DNA of 64,000 nt from NCBI GenBank assembly GCA_964556115.1, contig CAZKVC010000008.1:1-64000 (forward strand), read 5' to 3'. How positions within the stretch are numbered: position 1 is the first letter of the stretch; every line of letters begins with the position of its first letter. Source of the stretch: Parvularcula sp964556115 (GTDB lineage Bacteria > Pseudomonadota > Alphaproteobacteria > Caulobacterales > Parvularculaceae). A program made the position numbers and the translations under genes. Positions 17,096 through 25,880 of this stretch are shown here, piece by piece. The notes beneath the pieces were generated by a model. That model was not told the DNA's origin, did no database searches, and was given only the letters and a program-made list of their open reading frames with translations.

Positions 17096-17620
17096 ATGGC
17101 GATGGACGATGGTCAGGTCATGCAAAGGACCGCGGATGCGGCTACGAAGCCGCGCTTCACCGGCCGCTTCGCCGGCAAGGTCGACACCAAGGGCCGCATT
17201 GTCATTCCCAATGATTTCCGCCGCGAACTGCCGGGCCAGGAAGTGCACTGTTTCGTCTCTCTGATCGAACCTGCGCTGCAATGCGGGCCCGCGAGCCTTC
17301 TCGATGACCTTCTTAAGATGACCAGCGGACTCGACGTCTATGACGAGGAGCGCTGGGCCCTCGAAGAAGAGATCACCGCCGGGATCATGCGCCTGTCGAT
17401 CGACGAGACCGGACGGGTCTCGCTTCCCAAGGCGATGCGCGAGGATGCGGCGCTCGACGGCGGGATCGGCTTCGTCGGCCGTGGCCGCCATTTCGTGGTG
17501 GCGGGCGAAAGCCACCTCGCGGCAAGGCGCGATGCTGCGAGGCGGGCCGCGTCCCACCACCGCGATACGCTCCGGGCACGGATGCTTCCCTCCGTCTCCG
17601 GCGGAAGGGGGGAGGGATGA
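17096..17620 (+). CDS. mraZ: Transcriptional regulator MraZ
   Basis: DNA-binding regulator at the head of the division and cell-wall cluster. The 174-residue product contains two tandem MraZ (SpoVT-AbrB-like) repeats: FAGKVDTKGRIVIPNDFR and LSIDETGRVSLPKAMR. It is a little longer than E. coli MraZ (152 aa) at both ends. It starts at ATG 17096, and its stop overlaps the rsmH ATG (ATGA). The upstream boxes at 16998-17022 are candidate autoregulatory sites. Confidence 0.95.
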   Translation: MAMDDGQVMQRTADAATKPRFTGRFAGKVDTKGRIVIPNDFRRELPGQEVHCFVSLIEPALQCGPASLLDDLLKMTSGLDVYDEERWALEEEITAGIMRLSIDETGRVSLPKAMREDAALDGGIGFVGRGRHFVVAGESHLAARRDAARRAASHHRDTLRARMLPSVSGGRGEG

Positions 17621-18618
17621 GCTCAGGCCACCGCCCCGTCATGCTTGTTGAAGTGCTCGAGAGCCTCCGGCCCCAGTCCGGCGAGGTGATCGCTGACGCG
17701 ACCTTCGGCGCTGGCGGCTACACTGCGGCGATCCTGGAGGAAGGCGCTCGCGTTCTCGCCTTCGACCGCGACCCTTCGGCGATCGCTGCAGGCCGCGAGC
17801 GCTTTTCCGGCAACGAGAACCTGACCCTGATCGAGCGCCCCTTCGCCGCCATTGGCGAAGAAGCGGCGGCGCTTGCCCCCGACGGGCTGGACGGTGCGGT
17901 CTTCGATATAGGCGTCTCCTCCATGCAGCTCGACCGCTCCGAGCGCGGCTTTTCCTTCATGCATGACGGCCCGCTCGACATGCGCATGGGCGATGGCGCT
18001 TCGGCGGAAGAACTCATCAACACAGCCGGGCGGGACGAACTCAAGACCATCATCTGGCAGTACGGCGAGGACCGCCGGGCAGGGCAACTCGCCTCGGCCA
18101 TCGTCAGGCGGCGGGACGAGAAACGCATCACCACCACCGGTGAGCTTGCGGCTCTCGCGGGCCCCCAGCGCGCCAAGGATCCGATCCACCCCGCCACCCG
18201 GATGTTTCAGGCGTTCCGAATCTTCGTGAACGACGAACTCGGCCAGCTCGTCCGTGGCCTGATAGGTGCCGAGGCGGCGCTGAAAGAGGGCGGACGCCTG
18301 GTCGTCGTCACCTTTCATTCCCTCGAAGACCGAATCGTCAAGCGTTTCCTCTCGATAGCCGCAGGCAGGGAAGGAAGCGGGTCGCGCCACATGCCCGAGA
18401 TCGATCGTCCGGATCCGTCCTTTCAACTCGATACCCGCCGTGGTCTTGCCGCCAGCGATGCCGAAGCGCGGGACAACCCCCGCGCCCGCTCGGCCAAGCT
18501 GAGAAGCGCCGTCAGAACCTCGGCCGCTCCGACGGAGTGGAGCGACGAACGCCTTCGCTCGCTCGGTGCCCCTTCGCTCGTCTTTTCCGATCTTCAAACA
18601 CGATGGAGCCAGTCATGA
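17617..18618 (+). CDS. rsmH: 16S rRNA (cytosine-1402-N4)-methyltransferase
   Basis: SAM-dependent methyltransferase (formerly MraW) that modifies C1402 in the ribosomal P site; 333 aa. The opening HRPVMLVEVLESLRPQSGEV, the SAM loop DATFGAGGYT, DIGVSSMQLD, the GFSFMHDGPLDMRM block and TFHSLEDRIVKRF are all present. Translation is probably coupled to both neighbours through ATGA overlaps. Confidence 0.97.
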   Translation: MSSGHRPVMLVEVLESLRPQSGEVIADATFGAGGYTAAILEEGARVLAFDRDPSAIAAGRERFSGNENLTLIERPFAAIGEEAAALAPDGLDGAVFDIGVSSMQLDRSERGFSFMHDGPLDMRMGDGASAEELINTAGRDELKTIIWQYGEDRRAGQLASAIVRRRDEKRITTTGELAALAGPQRAKDPIHPATRMFQAFRIFVNDELGQLVRGLIGAEAALKEGGRLVVVTFHSLEDRIVKRFLSIAAGREGSGSRHMPEIDRPDPSFQLDTRRGLAASDAEARDNPRARSAKLRSAVRTSAAPTEWSDERLRSLGAPSLVFSDLQTRWSQS

Positions 18619-18926
18619 TCAGGCCTCTCATCCTCGCCGCCCTCATCGCCGCCGCAGCCGCCAGCGCCGCTTTCCGTCTTCATACGGAAACCACCGTGAT
18701 GCACGAGCGAAAGGCCATCGGCAGGCTTGACCGCGAGGCTGCGAACCTTCGCGCGGAGATCGACCGGTTGAGTTTCGAGGTGGAAGTTCTGGAGTCCGCA
18801 CCGCGACTCAATGAATTGAGTGCGGACCGTCTTCCCCTGGCGCCGGGCAGCGCGAGGCAGATGGCCGATGAAGAGGTTCTGCGCGAGGTTCTCGATCCCG
18901 CCCAGCGCCTGGAGGCAGGTCAGTGA
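18615..18926 (+). CDS. ftsL: Cell division protein FtsL
   Basis: A small bitopic protein (103 aa). One membrane segment spans about residues 3-22 (rich in Ala and Leu) and is followed by a coiled-coil region (ERKAIGRLDREAANLRAEID) that in FtsL pairs with FtsB and binds FtsQ. The position between rsmH and ftsI is the standard one. The chosen ATG overlaps the rsmH stop; upstream ATGs at 18603 and 18537 lie in rsmH and would spoil the short cytoplasmic tail. Confidence 0.88.
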   Translation: MIRPLILAALIAAAAASAAFRLHTETTVMHERKAIGRLDREAANLRAEIDRLSFEVEVLESAPRLNELSADRLPLAPGSARQMADEEVLREVLDPAQRLEAGQ

Positions 18927-20641
18927 CGAAAACGAGCCTGGGCCGGTTCGAGGTCGATCTTCTGTTTGACGAGTGCAAGGCGCGGCGCGGAGAGAAGCTG
19001 CCCGACCGCGGGGAGCAGGAAGAGAGCATCCGCCGCCGATTGATCCTCTGCGGAACGGGGCTGATGGCCGCGTTCGCCATCCTCAGTGTACGCACGACGC
19101 AGCTCGCCCTCGATACCCCTGCGCCGGAATACCGTCCGGCCGTGGTGGAGGTGGCTGAGGGTGCCGCGCGCCTCGAAGACGCCGAAGGCCGGGCACTGGC
19201 GCTGAACGTCAAGGGCTTCGGTCTTGCCATTCATGGCCGGGAAGTCTGGGATGTCGAAGAGGCCGTGCGCGGTCTGACGGGGCTATTTCCCCATCTCGAC
19301 GAGGCGAAGCTTCGCTCGCGCCTTTCCGCTGGCAACCGTGTGATGATCGACCGGGTAATCTCCGAGCAGCAGCGGGACGAGGTCCTGGCGCTGGGGCTTC
19401 CGGGGCTCGAATTCCCCGATGCCGAGCTCCGCGCCTACCCGCAGGGTCGCCTCTTCAGCCATGTGGTGGGTTATCAGATCCCCGGACGGGGCGGTGTCAC
19501 CGGGCTTGAAGCGGCGATCACTTCGCAGGAGCTTTCGGGGACCAAACGCACCACGCTGAACGTCGCGGCGCAGACGGTTCTCCTCAGCGAGCTTCAGCGC
19601 GCCCGCCGCATCTACGAGGCGCAGGCCGCGTGGGGAGTGCTGATCGACGCGAGGGACGGCGGCGTCGTCGCCATGGCGAGCCTTCCCGATTTCGATCCGA
19701 ACGCCGCAGGCGCCAGCCCTGCTTCGGCACGGCGTAACCGGGTCGTCTCGGACACTTACGAGCTAGGCTCTGCCTTCAAGGCGATGACCGTCGCGATGGC
19801 GATGGAAGAGGGGATCGCGCAACTCGAGACCCCCGTCGACGTGACCTCACCGCTGCAGGTCGGTGACTGGGCCATTGAGGATTATTCCGCAAAGGAGCCC
19901 GTGCTGACGGTCGAAGAGATCATTGCGGTATCCTCCAATATCGGCACGGCGCAGCTTGCGCTTCTGATGGGCGAGGAGCGTTTCACGGCTTGGCTCGAGA
20001 CCTTCGGTCTCACCGAGCGGCTGACCACCAGCCTGCCGGAAGGGCGCAGCCCCCTCCTGCCTGCCAGTTGGGGACCGGCGGAGATCGCCACAGCCTCCTA
20101 CGGGCACGGCATCGCGGTCTCACCGCTGCACCTCGCCACGGCCTTCACGGCGGTGGTCAATGGCGGTGAGTTCATCACTCCGCGCTTCATGACGGACGAG
20201 CCGGTGGAGAAACGCCGGGTCATCAGCCAGCGGACCAGTGCCGCCTTGCGCCGTGCCCTCCGCTCGGTCGTGACCGACGGTACAGGCGGCAAGGCGGAAG
20301 CGCCGGGCTATTACGTCATCGGCAAGACCGCCACCGCCGACAAGCCGGGGCGCGGCGGCTATTCCGACAAGGGCCCGCTGATCGCCAGCTTCATCGGCGC
20401 CTTCCCCGGCCACGATCCCCGCTACGTGCTCCTCGTCAGTCTCGACGAGCCCGTAGGCACGGCCGACACCTATGGTTTCGCCACCGCTGGCTGGACCGCT
20501 GCGCCCACCTTCCGCCGCACGGTGGAACGGCTGGCCCCGGTCCTGAACCTGCGGCCGAGCGAAGAGGACGAGGCGGCGGACGGCTTCCTCTCCGTCCTCG
20601 GCCAGATGCAAACCCCCGAAGACGTCGAGGTGACCCGATGA
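18923..20641 (+). CDS. ftsI: Peptidoglycan transpeptidase FtsI (PBP3), with altered KTG motif
   Basis: Class B penicillin-binding protein for septal cross-linking (572 aa). A membrane anchor lies near residues 40-60, then the pedestal and the transpeptidase domain. The active-site nucleophile is S283 in the SxxK motif (S283-A-F-K286), and the SxN motif is S337-S-N339. The third motif, normally K-T/S-G, reads K468-T-A470, read directly from aagaccgcc at 20324-20332. The usual EPGS before the nucleophile is ELGS. Start codon GTG forms a GTGA overlap with ftsL. Despite these changes it is clearly FtsI by position and overall pattern. Confidence 0.93.
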   Translation: MTKTSLGRFEVDLLFDECKARRGEKLPDRGEQEESIRRRLILCGTGLMAAFAILSVRTTQLALDTPAPEYRPAVVEVAEGAARLEDAEGRALALNVKGFGLAIHGREVWDVEEAVRGLTGLFPHLDEAKLRSRLSAGNRVMIDRVISEQQRDEVLALGLPGLEFPDAELRAYPQGRLFSHVVGYQIPGRGGVTGLEAAITSQELSGTKRTTLNVAAQTVLLSELQRARRIYEAQAAWGVLIDARDGGVVAMASLPDFDPNAAGASPASARRNRVVSDTYELGSAFKAMTVAMAMEEGIAQLETPVDVTSPLQVGDWAIEDYSAKEPVLTVEEIIAVSSNIGTAQLALLMGEERFTAWLETFGLTERLTTSLPEGRSPLLPASWGPAEIATASYGHGIAVSPLHLATAFTAVVNGGEFITPRFMTDEPVEKRRVISQRTSAALRRALRSVVTDGTGGKAEAPGYYVIGKTATADKPGRGGYSDKGPLIASFIGAFPGHDPRYVLLVSLDEPVGTADTYGFATAGWTAAPTFRRTVERLAPVLNLRPSEEDEAADGFLSVLGQMQTPEDVEVTR

Positions 20642-22086
20642 GGCTTCAGGACATGACGGCGCTCGCGCGCCGCCTCCCCGAAACGGAAATCCGTGGGCTG
20701 ACGGCCGACAGCCGCTCGGTGAAGCCCGGCTGGCTCTTCGCCGCCCTCGAAGGAACCGCGGCGGACGGCACGGCTTATATCGGCGACGCGGTCCAGCGCG
20801 GCGCCAGTGCCGTACTGGCCAAACCGGGCACCGATGCGCCTGTTCCAGTGGTGGAAAGCGAAGCGCCGCGCCTGACCCTGGCCCAGCTCGCCATGGTCTT
20901 CCACGCAGGTCAGCCGCGGGTGATCGCGGGGGTGACGGGGACGAACGGCAAGACCTCCGTCGCAAGGTTCACCAGCCAGCTCTGGTCGTCGCTCGGCTGC
21001 CGTTCGGGATCGCTCGGTACTCTCGGCGCGTTTGCGCCGGGCTACGAATACGCGCTCAAGCATACGACGCCGGACCCGGTTGAGATCCACCAGATCCTCA
21101 GCAGCATGACGAGCGTCGGGACCACCCACCTTGCCATGGAAATCAGCTCCCACGGGCTCGCCCAGCACCGGGCGGACGGGGTGAATGTCAGCCTTGCGGC
21201 TTTCACCAATCTGACCCGGGACCATTTCGACTATCACGGCAGCTTCGGCGAATATTACGCCGCCAAGCGCCGTCTCTTCACCCAGCTCCTGCCGCGCGGT
21301 CATCCCGTGGTGATCCACAGCGACGGCGACTATGCCGAGCATGCGGTGGCCGATGCCCTGCGCGCAGGGCGGCGGCCGGTGACGGTCGGGCGCAAGGGCG
21401 CGCTCCTGCGGCTGATGGACATCCAGCCGCTGGCGACGGGGCTCCGCATGAAGGTGGAATGCTCGGGCCGGTCCTTCGACCTGCGCCTCCCTGTGATCGG
21501 CGCCTTTCAGGCGGACAATGCACTTGTCGCTGCCGGGCTCGCCATCGAAAGCGGCTGGTCGCCAAGTCTTGTCCTTCCGAAACTCGAGGCGATCAGCGCC
21601 GCGCCTGGCCGGATGGAGCTCGCAGCCGTCAAGAAGATGAAGGGCGGCGATGCCGGGGTCTATGTCGACTATGCGCACACTCCCGCCGCGGTCAGCACGA
21701 TGCTCGCGGCGATCCGCCCTCACACCAAGGGCCGGATCATCGTGGTCCTCGGCGCAGGCGGCGACCGGGACAAGGACAAGCGCCCGGAGATGGGCAAGGC
21801 CGCGGCGAGCGGCGCGGACGTGGTCATCGTCACCGACGACAATCCGCGGACGGAGGACCCTGAAACAATTCGCCGCGAAGTGGCAGGGGGCGCACGCGAT
21901 GCGCTGATGGTTGGTGACCGCCACCAGGCAATCCACGAAGCCGTGCGCCAGCTTCGCGCCGGTGACACCCTCGTCATCGCAGGCAAGGGCCATGAGCGTG
22001 GGCAGACGATCGGCACGGTCACCTATCCCTTCTCCGACGTCGAAGTCGCCCGCGAAGCGAGCGGCGAGGAGGGCGTCGCAGCATGA
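20638..22086 (+). CDS. murE: UDP-MurNAc-L-Ala-D-Glu:meso-diaminopimelate ligase
   Basis: Adds meso-diaminopimelate to the stem peptide using ATP (482 aa). The P-loop GVTGTNGKTS, the substrate loop HTTPDP and the DAP-recognising DDNPRTEDP motif are intact; DNPR is the marker for DAP rather than lysine. It overlaps ftsI by ATGA, and murF in the same way. Confidence 0.97.
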   Translation: MRLQDMTALARRLPETEIRGLTADSRSVKPGWLFAALEGTAADGTAYIGDAVQRGASAVLAKPGTDAPVPVVESEAPRLTLAQLAMVFHAGQPRVIAGVTGTNGKTSVARFTSQLWSSLGCRSGSLGTLGAFAPGYEYALKHTTPDPVEIHQILSSMTSVGTTHLAMEISSHGLAQHRADGVNVSLAAFTNLTRDHFDYHGSFGEYYAAKRRLFTQLLPRGHPVVIHSDGDYAEHAVADALRAGRRPVTVGRKGALLRLMDIQPLATGLRMKVECSGRSFDLRLPVIGAFQADNALVAAGLAIESGWSPSLVLPKLEAISAAPGRMELAAVKKMKGGDAGVYVDYAHTPAAVSTMLAAIRPHTKGRIIVVLGAGGDRDKDKRPEMGKAAASGADVVIVTDDNPRTEDPETIRREVAGGARDALMVGDRHQAIHEAVRQLRAGDTLVIAGKGHERGQTIGTVTYPFSDVEVAREASGEEGVAA

Positions 22087-23456
22087 GTTTGTGGAAGACC
22101 TACCAGGTCGCCGCCGCGACCAACGGCGTGCTGCAAGGTGATGGCGAAACGCCGATCAACGGTCTGTCGATCGACACCCGAAGCCTGCGCGAAGGCGACC
22201 TCTTCGTCGCACTCAAGGCCGAAAGGGACGGCCATGAGTTTCTGCAGCAGGCCTTCGAGAAGGGCGCGGCAGCGGCACTCGTATCGAAACCCGTCGAGGG
22301 CGGCGGTCCGCAGATCGTCGCCGGAGAGACCCTGTCCGCTCTTGAGCGCCTTGCCGAGACGGCGCGGGACCGCTCCTTCGCGCCCCTTGTCGGTGTGACC
22401 GGAAGCGCGGGCAAGACCACGACCAAGGAGATGCTGCGCTTCGCGCTTTCTCCGCTCGGAAAGGTCCATGCTGCGGTCAAGAGCTTCAACAACCATATCG
22501 GCGTCCCGCTGACCCTCGCGGAACTGCCGCCGGAGGCGGATGCGGGTGTCTTCGAGATGGGAATGAACCATGCCGGGGAGATCAGGGGGCTGACGACCCT
22601 CGTTCGCCCCCACGTGGCGCTCATCACCACGATCGCCGAGGCGCATCTTGAATTTCTCGGTTCGATGGAAGCCATTGCCGATGCCAAGGCCGAGATTGCC
22701 GAGGGCTTGCGCGAAGGCGGGGTGATGATCCTTCCCGCCGACAGCCCCTATATCGAACGCCTGGAAAAGCGCTGCCGTGAGGCCGGCGTCGAGGCGCTGC
22801 GCTATTTCGGCAAGGCGGGCGAGGACGGCAAGCTGATCGCTGCCGAGCCCTGTCCCGAAGGCCTGAAAGTCAGGGCGCGGATCGCAGGGCAGGAGGTCGC
22901 CTTCACCCTTCGCGCACAGGGCCAGCACATGGCTTCGAACGCGGTCGCCGCGCTTCTGGCCGCTTCGCTCTGCGGGGTCGAGCCCGCCGAAGCGGCGAAG
23001 GCGCTCGAATCCTTCGCCAGCGGGGAAGGGCGGGGCGCGCGTTTCCGGCTCAAGCTGGGTGACAAGACTGTCACCATCCTCGACGAAAGCTACAATGCAA
23101 ACCCCGCATCCATGCGCGCATCCCTTTCGGTTCTCGCCCACGAACGAGGACGCCGCATTGCGGTCCTCGGCGAAATGAAGGAGCTGGGCGAGACGGCGCC
23201 TGCGCTTCACGCCGGCCTTGCCGATGACGCCGCCGCCGCTGCCGATGTCATTCACACGGCCGGACCCCTTATGGCGCACTTGCGTGACTCCCTCCCGCCG
23301 GAGAAACGCGGCACGCACACGGATGAAGCGACCGGCCTCGTTCAGGTTTTGTTAACAAGTCTGAACGAAGCCGATACGGTGCTTTTCAAAGGGTCGAACG
23401 CTTCCAGGGTGGGGGCGCTTGTGGAGAGCTTGGTCTCGGCAGGGCAGAAGGTTTAA
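22083..23456 (+). CDS. murF: UDP-MurNAc-tripeptide:D-Ala-D-Ala ligase
   Basis: Completes the cytoplasmic UDP-MurNAc-pentapeptide (457 aa). Family blocks are VTGSAGKTTTKEM (P-loop in its MurF form), FNNHIGVPLTLAELP, EMGMNHAGEIRGLT and DESYNANPASMRASL. Its stop TAA shares a base with the mraY ATG. Confidence 0.97.
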   Translation: MSLWKTYQVAAATNGVLQGDGETPINGLSIDTRSLREGDLFVALKAERDGHEFLQQAFEKGAAAALVSKPVEGGGPQIVAGETLSALERLAETARDRSFAPLVGVTGSAGKTTTKEMLRFALSPLGKVHAAVKSFNNHIGVPLTLAELPPEADAGVFEMGMNHAGEIRGLTTLVRPHVALITTIAEAHLEFLGSMEAIADAKAEIAEGLREGGVMILPADSPYIERLEKRCREAGVEALRYFGKAGEDGKLIAAEPCPEGLKVRARIAGQEVAFTLRAQGQHMASNAVAALLAASLCGVEPAEAAKALESFASGEGRGARFRLKLGDKTVTILDESYNANPASMRASLSVLAHERGRRIAVLGEMKELGETAPALHAGLADDAAAAADVIHTAGPLMAHLRDSLPPEKRGTHTDEATGLVQVLLTSLNEADTVLFKGSNASRVGALVESLVSAGQKV

Positions 23457-24559
23457 TGCTTTATCATCTTCTCGTTCCGTTCGCGGATGAGTATCAGATC
23501 TTCAACCTCTTCCGCTATATCACCTTCCGGGTGGGCGGTGCGACGCTGACGGCGCTTCTGATCGCCTTCATCCTCGGCCCCGGCATGATCGACTGGATGC
23601 GTGCGCGTCAGGGCAAGGGTCAGCCGATCCGGACTGATGGGCCCCAAAGCCACGTGATCGAGAAGGCGGGTACGCCGACCATGGGCGGCATCCTGATTCT
23701 TCTCTGCGTGGTGGTCTCGACCCTGCTCTGGGCGCCTCTCAACAATGCCTATGTCTGGATTGTCCTGGGCGTCACCCTCGGTTTCGGGCTCCTCGGGTTC
23801 TATGACGACTATCTGAAGGTCAAAAAGCAGACTGCGGACGGTGTCATCGGTTCGCTGAAGCTCCTTTTCCAGTTCGCGATCGCCTTCGTTGCGGGCGCGG
23901 CGGCCGTGGCCGTCCTGCGCTCGAGCACGGGCGCGGATGTCGAGATGGCGACCGGACTCGCCATTCCGTTCTTCAGCTTCATCGTTCCCCTCGGCTTCCT
24001 GATCTTTCCTTTCGCCGCGATCGTGATCGTCGGCTCGTCCAATGCCGTGAACCTCACCGATGGCCTCGACGGCCTCGCCATCGTCCCGGTGATGATCGCG
24101 GCCGGCGCCTTCATGGTCATCGCCTATCTCGTCGGCCGGGCGGACTACGCGGAATATCTCGGCATCATCTATGTCCCGGGAGCAGGGGAGCTCGCAGTCA
24201 TCTGCGCCGCGATCGTCGGCGCGGGGCTCGGCTTTCTCTGGTTCAATGCACCGCCCGCGATGATCTTCATGGGCGATACCGGCTCGCTCGCCCTCGGCGG
24301 CGCACTTGGCGCGATGGCAGTGGCGGTGAAGCACGAGATCGTGCTTGCGATCGTCGGGGGGCTTTTCGTCTTCGAGGCGCTGTCCGTGATGATCCAGATC
24401 GCCAGCTTCAAGATGACCGGCAAGCGGGTCTTCAAGATGGCGCCGGTGCACCACCATTTCGAACAGCTTGGATGGAAAGAGCCCACCATCGTGATCCGCT
24501 TCTGGATCATCGCGTTCGTCCTTGCCCTGATCGGGCTCAGCTCTCTTAAACTGCGGTGA
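23456..24559 (+). CDS. mraY: Phospho-MurNAc-pentapeptide transferase MraY
   Basis: Makes lipid I by moving phospho-MurNAc-pentapeptide to undecaprenyl phosphate at the inner membrane (367 aa, about ten membrane segments). Catalytic and binding motifs are canonical: FYDDYLKV, NAVNLTDGLDGLA, FMGDTGSLALGG and APVHHHFEQLGW. A shorter relative of the same superfamily is encoded at 60041. Confidence 0.97.
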   Translation: MLYHLLVPFADEYQIFNLFRYITFRVGGATLTALLIAFILGPGMIDWMRARQGKGQPIRTDGPQSHVIEKAGTPTMGGILILLCVVVSTLLWAPLNNAYVWIVLGVTLGFGLLGFYDDYLKVKKQTADGVIGSLKLLFQFAIAFVAGAAAVAVLRSSTGADVEMATGLAIPFFSFIVPLGFLIFPFAAIVIVGSSNAVNLTDGLDGLAIVPVMIAAGAFMVIAYLVGRADYAEYLGIIYVPGAGELAVICAAIVGAGLGFLWFNAPPAMIFMGDTGSLALGGALGAMAVAVKHEIVLAIVGGLFVFEALSVMIQIASFKMTGKRVFKMAPVHHHFEQLGWKEPTIVIRFWIIAFVLALIGLSSLKLR

Positions 24560-24563
24560 TGCG

Positions 24564-25880
24564 ATGAGCGAGACGGCCTCCATTCCAACAACCGGTCTTC
24601 TCGCCTATCTGGGGCCGCCCCTGCGCGCCCATGCCCGCCTGGCGCTGGAAGCGCAGGGCTACCGCCTGCACGAGATCGACGCCGACGGTCCGGACCCCGA
24701 ACTTCCTGAAGGCGCGGATGTCTTCGTCTACGGGCTGGGCCGGAACCATCCGCAGATTGGCCGTCTTCAGCACGAGGCGATCAAGCGCGGCCTTCCCGCC
24801 GTGACGGATCTGTCCATGCTGGGCGCGGCGGCGGAGGCCGTGGCGATCCCGTCCGAGAAGCGGGTCATCATCACGGGATCCGCAGGCAAATCCACCACGG
24901 CAGCGCTTCTTGAAAAACTTCTCGTCCAGGGTGGCGTGAAGGGCGAAGAGATCGACGCCGAAGCCGGCTATCTCAATGCGGCGGGACTGAATGCGGCGGT
25001 CCTTCTCCTGACGATCGCGCCAGCGCATCTTCGTTATGCGGAACGAACAGGCTGCGCGGGGGCGGTCCTTCTCAACCTCACCGAGGAAGACGGCGGTCCG
25101 GTCGGCGAGAAAACGCGGGAAGCCTGCACGGCGCTCCTGACGGCCGCCTCCTTCGGCATTCTCGGTACCGATGACACCGGCGCGCAGAGCCTTCTCATGT
25201 CGGTGCGCAGGCGCAGCCCGTCCACGGCGAGGGCGTTGATCCCCGTGTCGGGGAACGCGACCCTCTCGGATGGCTGGTTCGCTCTCGACCGTGCGATCTA
25301 CGCTGTCAGGAACGGCCGCACACGGCGGGTCGCCGATTTTCATGACAGCGCGATCCTTCTCGGCGACCACCTCAGCCAGTGCGCCGCAGCGGCTTCCGCG
25401 CTCGCGGAACGGTTCGGAATCAAGGACGACCACATCGCAAAAGGCCTTCTGGCCTATCGCGGGCTCGAAGGGCGCTTCGACTGCATCGGCACCGAAGGGC
25501 GCATCGTCTTCGTCGATGACCGCCATGCTTCCTGCCGGGCCTCGACGGCGGCAGCCATGGCCACCTGTCCCGACGTCTTCTGGATCGGCCACCGCTTCGG
25601 CGATCTGACGAAAGCCGCGAAGGCTGCGCTCCGTTCGACATTCTATCTGACGCCGCCGGACGGCTCCGGCCCTCCGGTGGACAACGTCGTCACTTTCTCC
25701 AATGCGGAGGACGCCCTTGGCGCGGCCCTCGCTTCGGCGCAGGACCTGTTGCGGCGCGAACCCGCCGCCACCCCGGTCATCCTCTTCTCGCCGGGCTGCA
25801 AGGGCTATGTGCGCCAGGGCGACAGTTTCAAGATCCGTGCCCTGAGCTATCTTTCCGAGCGGAGGCGTTCGCATGGTTGA
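24564..25880 (+). CDS. murD: Highly divergent MurD-like ligase
   Basis: This gene fills the murD slot between mraY and ftsW and has MurD length (438 aa) and order of motifs, but most signatures are altered. The P-loop is G105-SAGKST (usually GTNGKST). The ELSS(F/Y)Q(L)E block with the metal-binding Glu is replaced by LLLTIAPAHL. NxTPDHLDRH is NLTEEDGG at 171-178, with no His. GLPHRxE is GLEGRFD. (V)NDSKATN is VDDRHASCRAS near 317-326. The end LFSPGCKGYVRQGDSFKIRA still echoes LLSPACASFDxFxxFExRG. Normal MurD adds D-Glu to UDP-MurNAc-L-Ala. The reading frame is intact and tightly packed in the operon (8-base overlap with ftsW), so it is probably functional in some form. Confidence 0.8.
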   Translation: MSETASIPTTGLLAYLGPPLRAHARLALEAQGYRLHEIDADGPDPELPEGADVFVYGLGRNHPQIGRLQHEAIKRGLPAVTDLSMLGAAAEAVAIPSEKRVIITGSAGKSTTAALLEKLLVQGGVKGEEIDAEAGYLNAAGLNAAVLLLTIAPAHLRYAERTGCAGAVLLNLTEEDGGPVGEKTREACTALLTAASFGILGTDDTGAQSLLMSVRRRSPSTARALIPVSGNATLSDGWFALDRAIYAVRNGRTRRVADFHDSAILLGDHLSQCAAAASALAERFGIKDDHIAKGLLAYRGLEGRFDCIGTEGRIVFVDDRHASCRASTAAAMATCPDVFWIGHRFGDLTKAAKAALRSTFYLTPPDGSGPPVDNVVTFSNAEDALGAALASAQDLLRREPAATPVILFSPGCKGYVRQGDSFKIRALSYLSERRRSHG

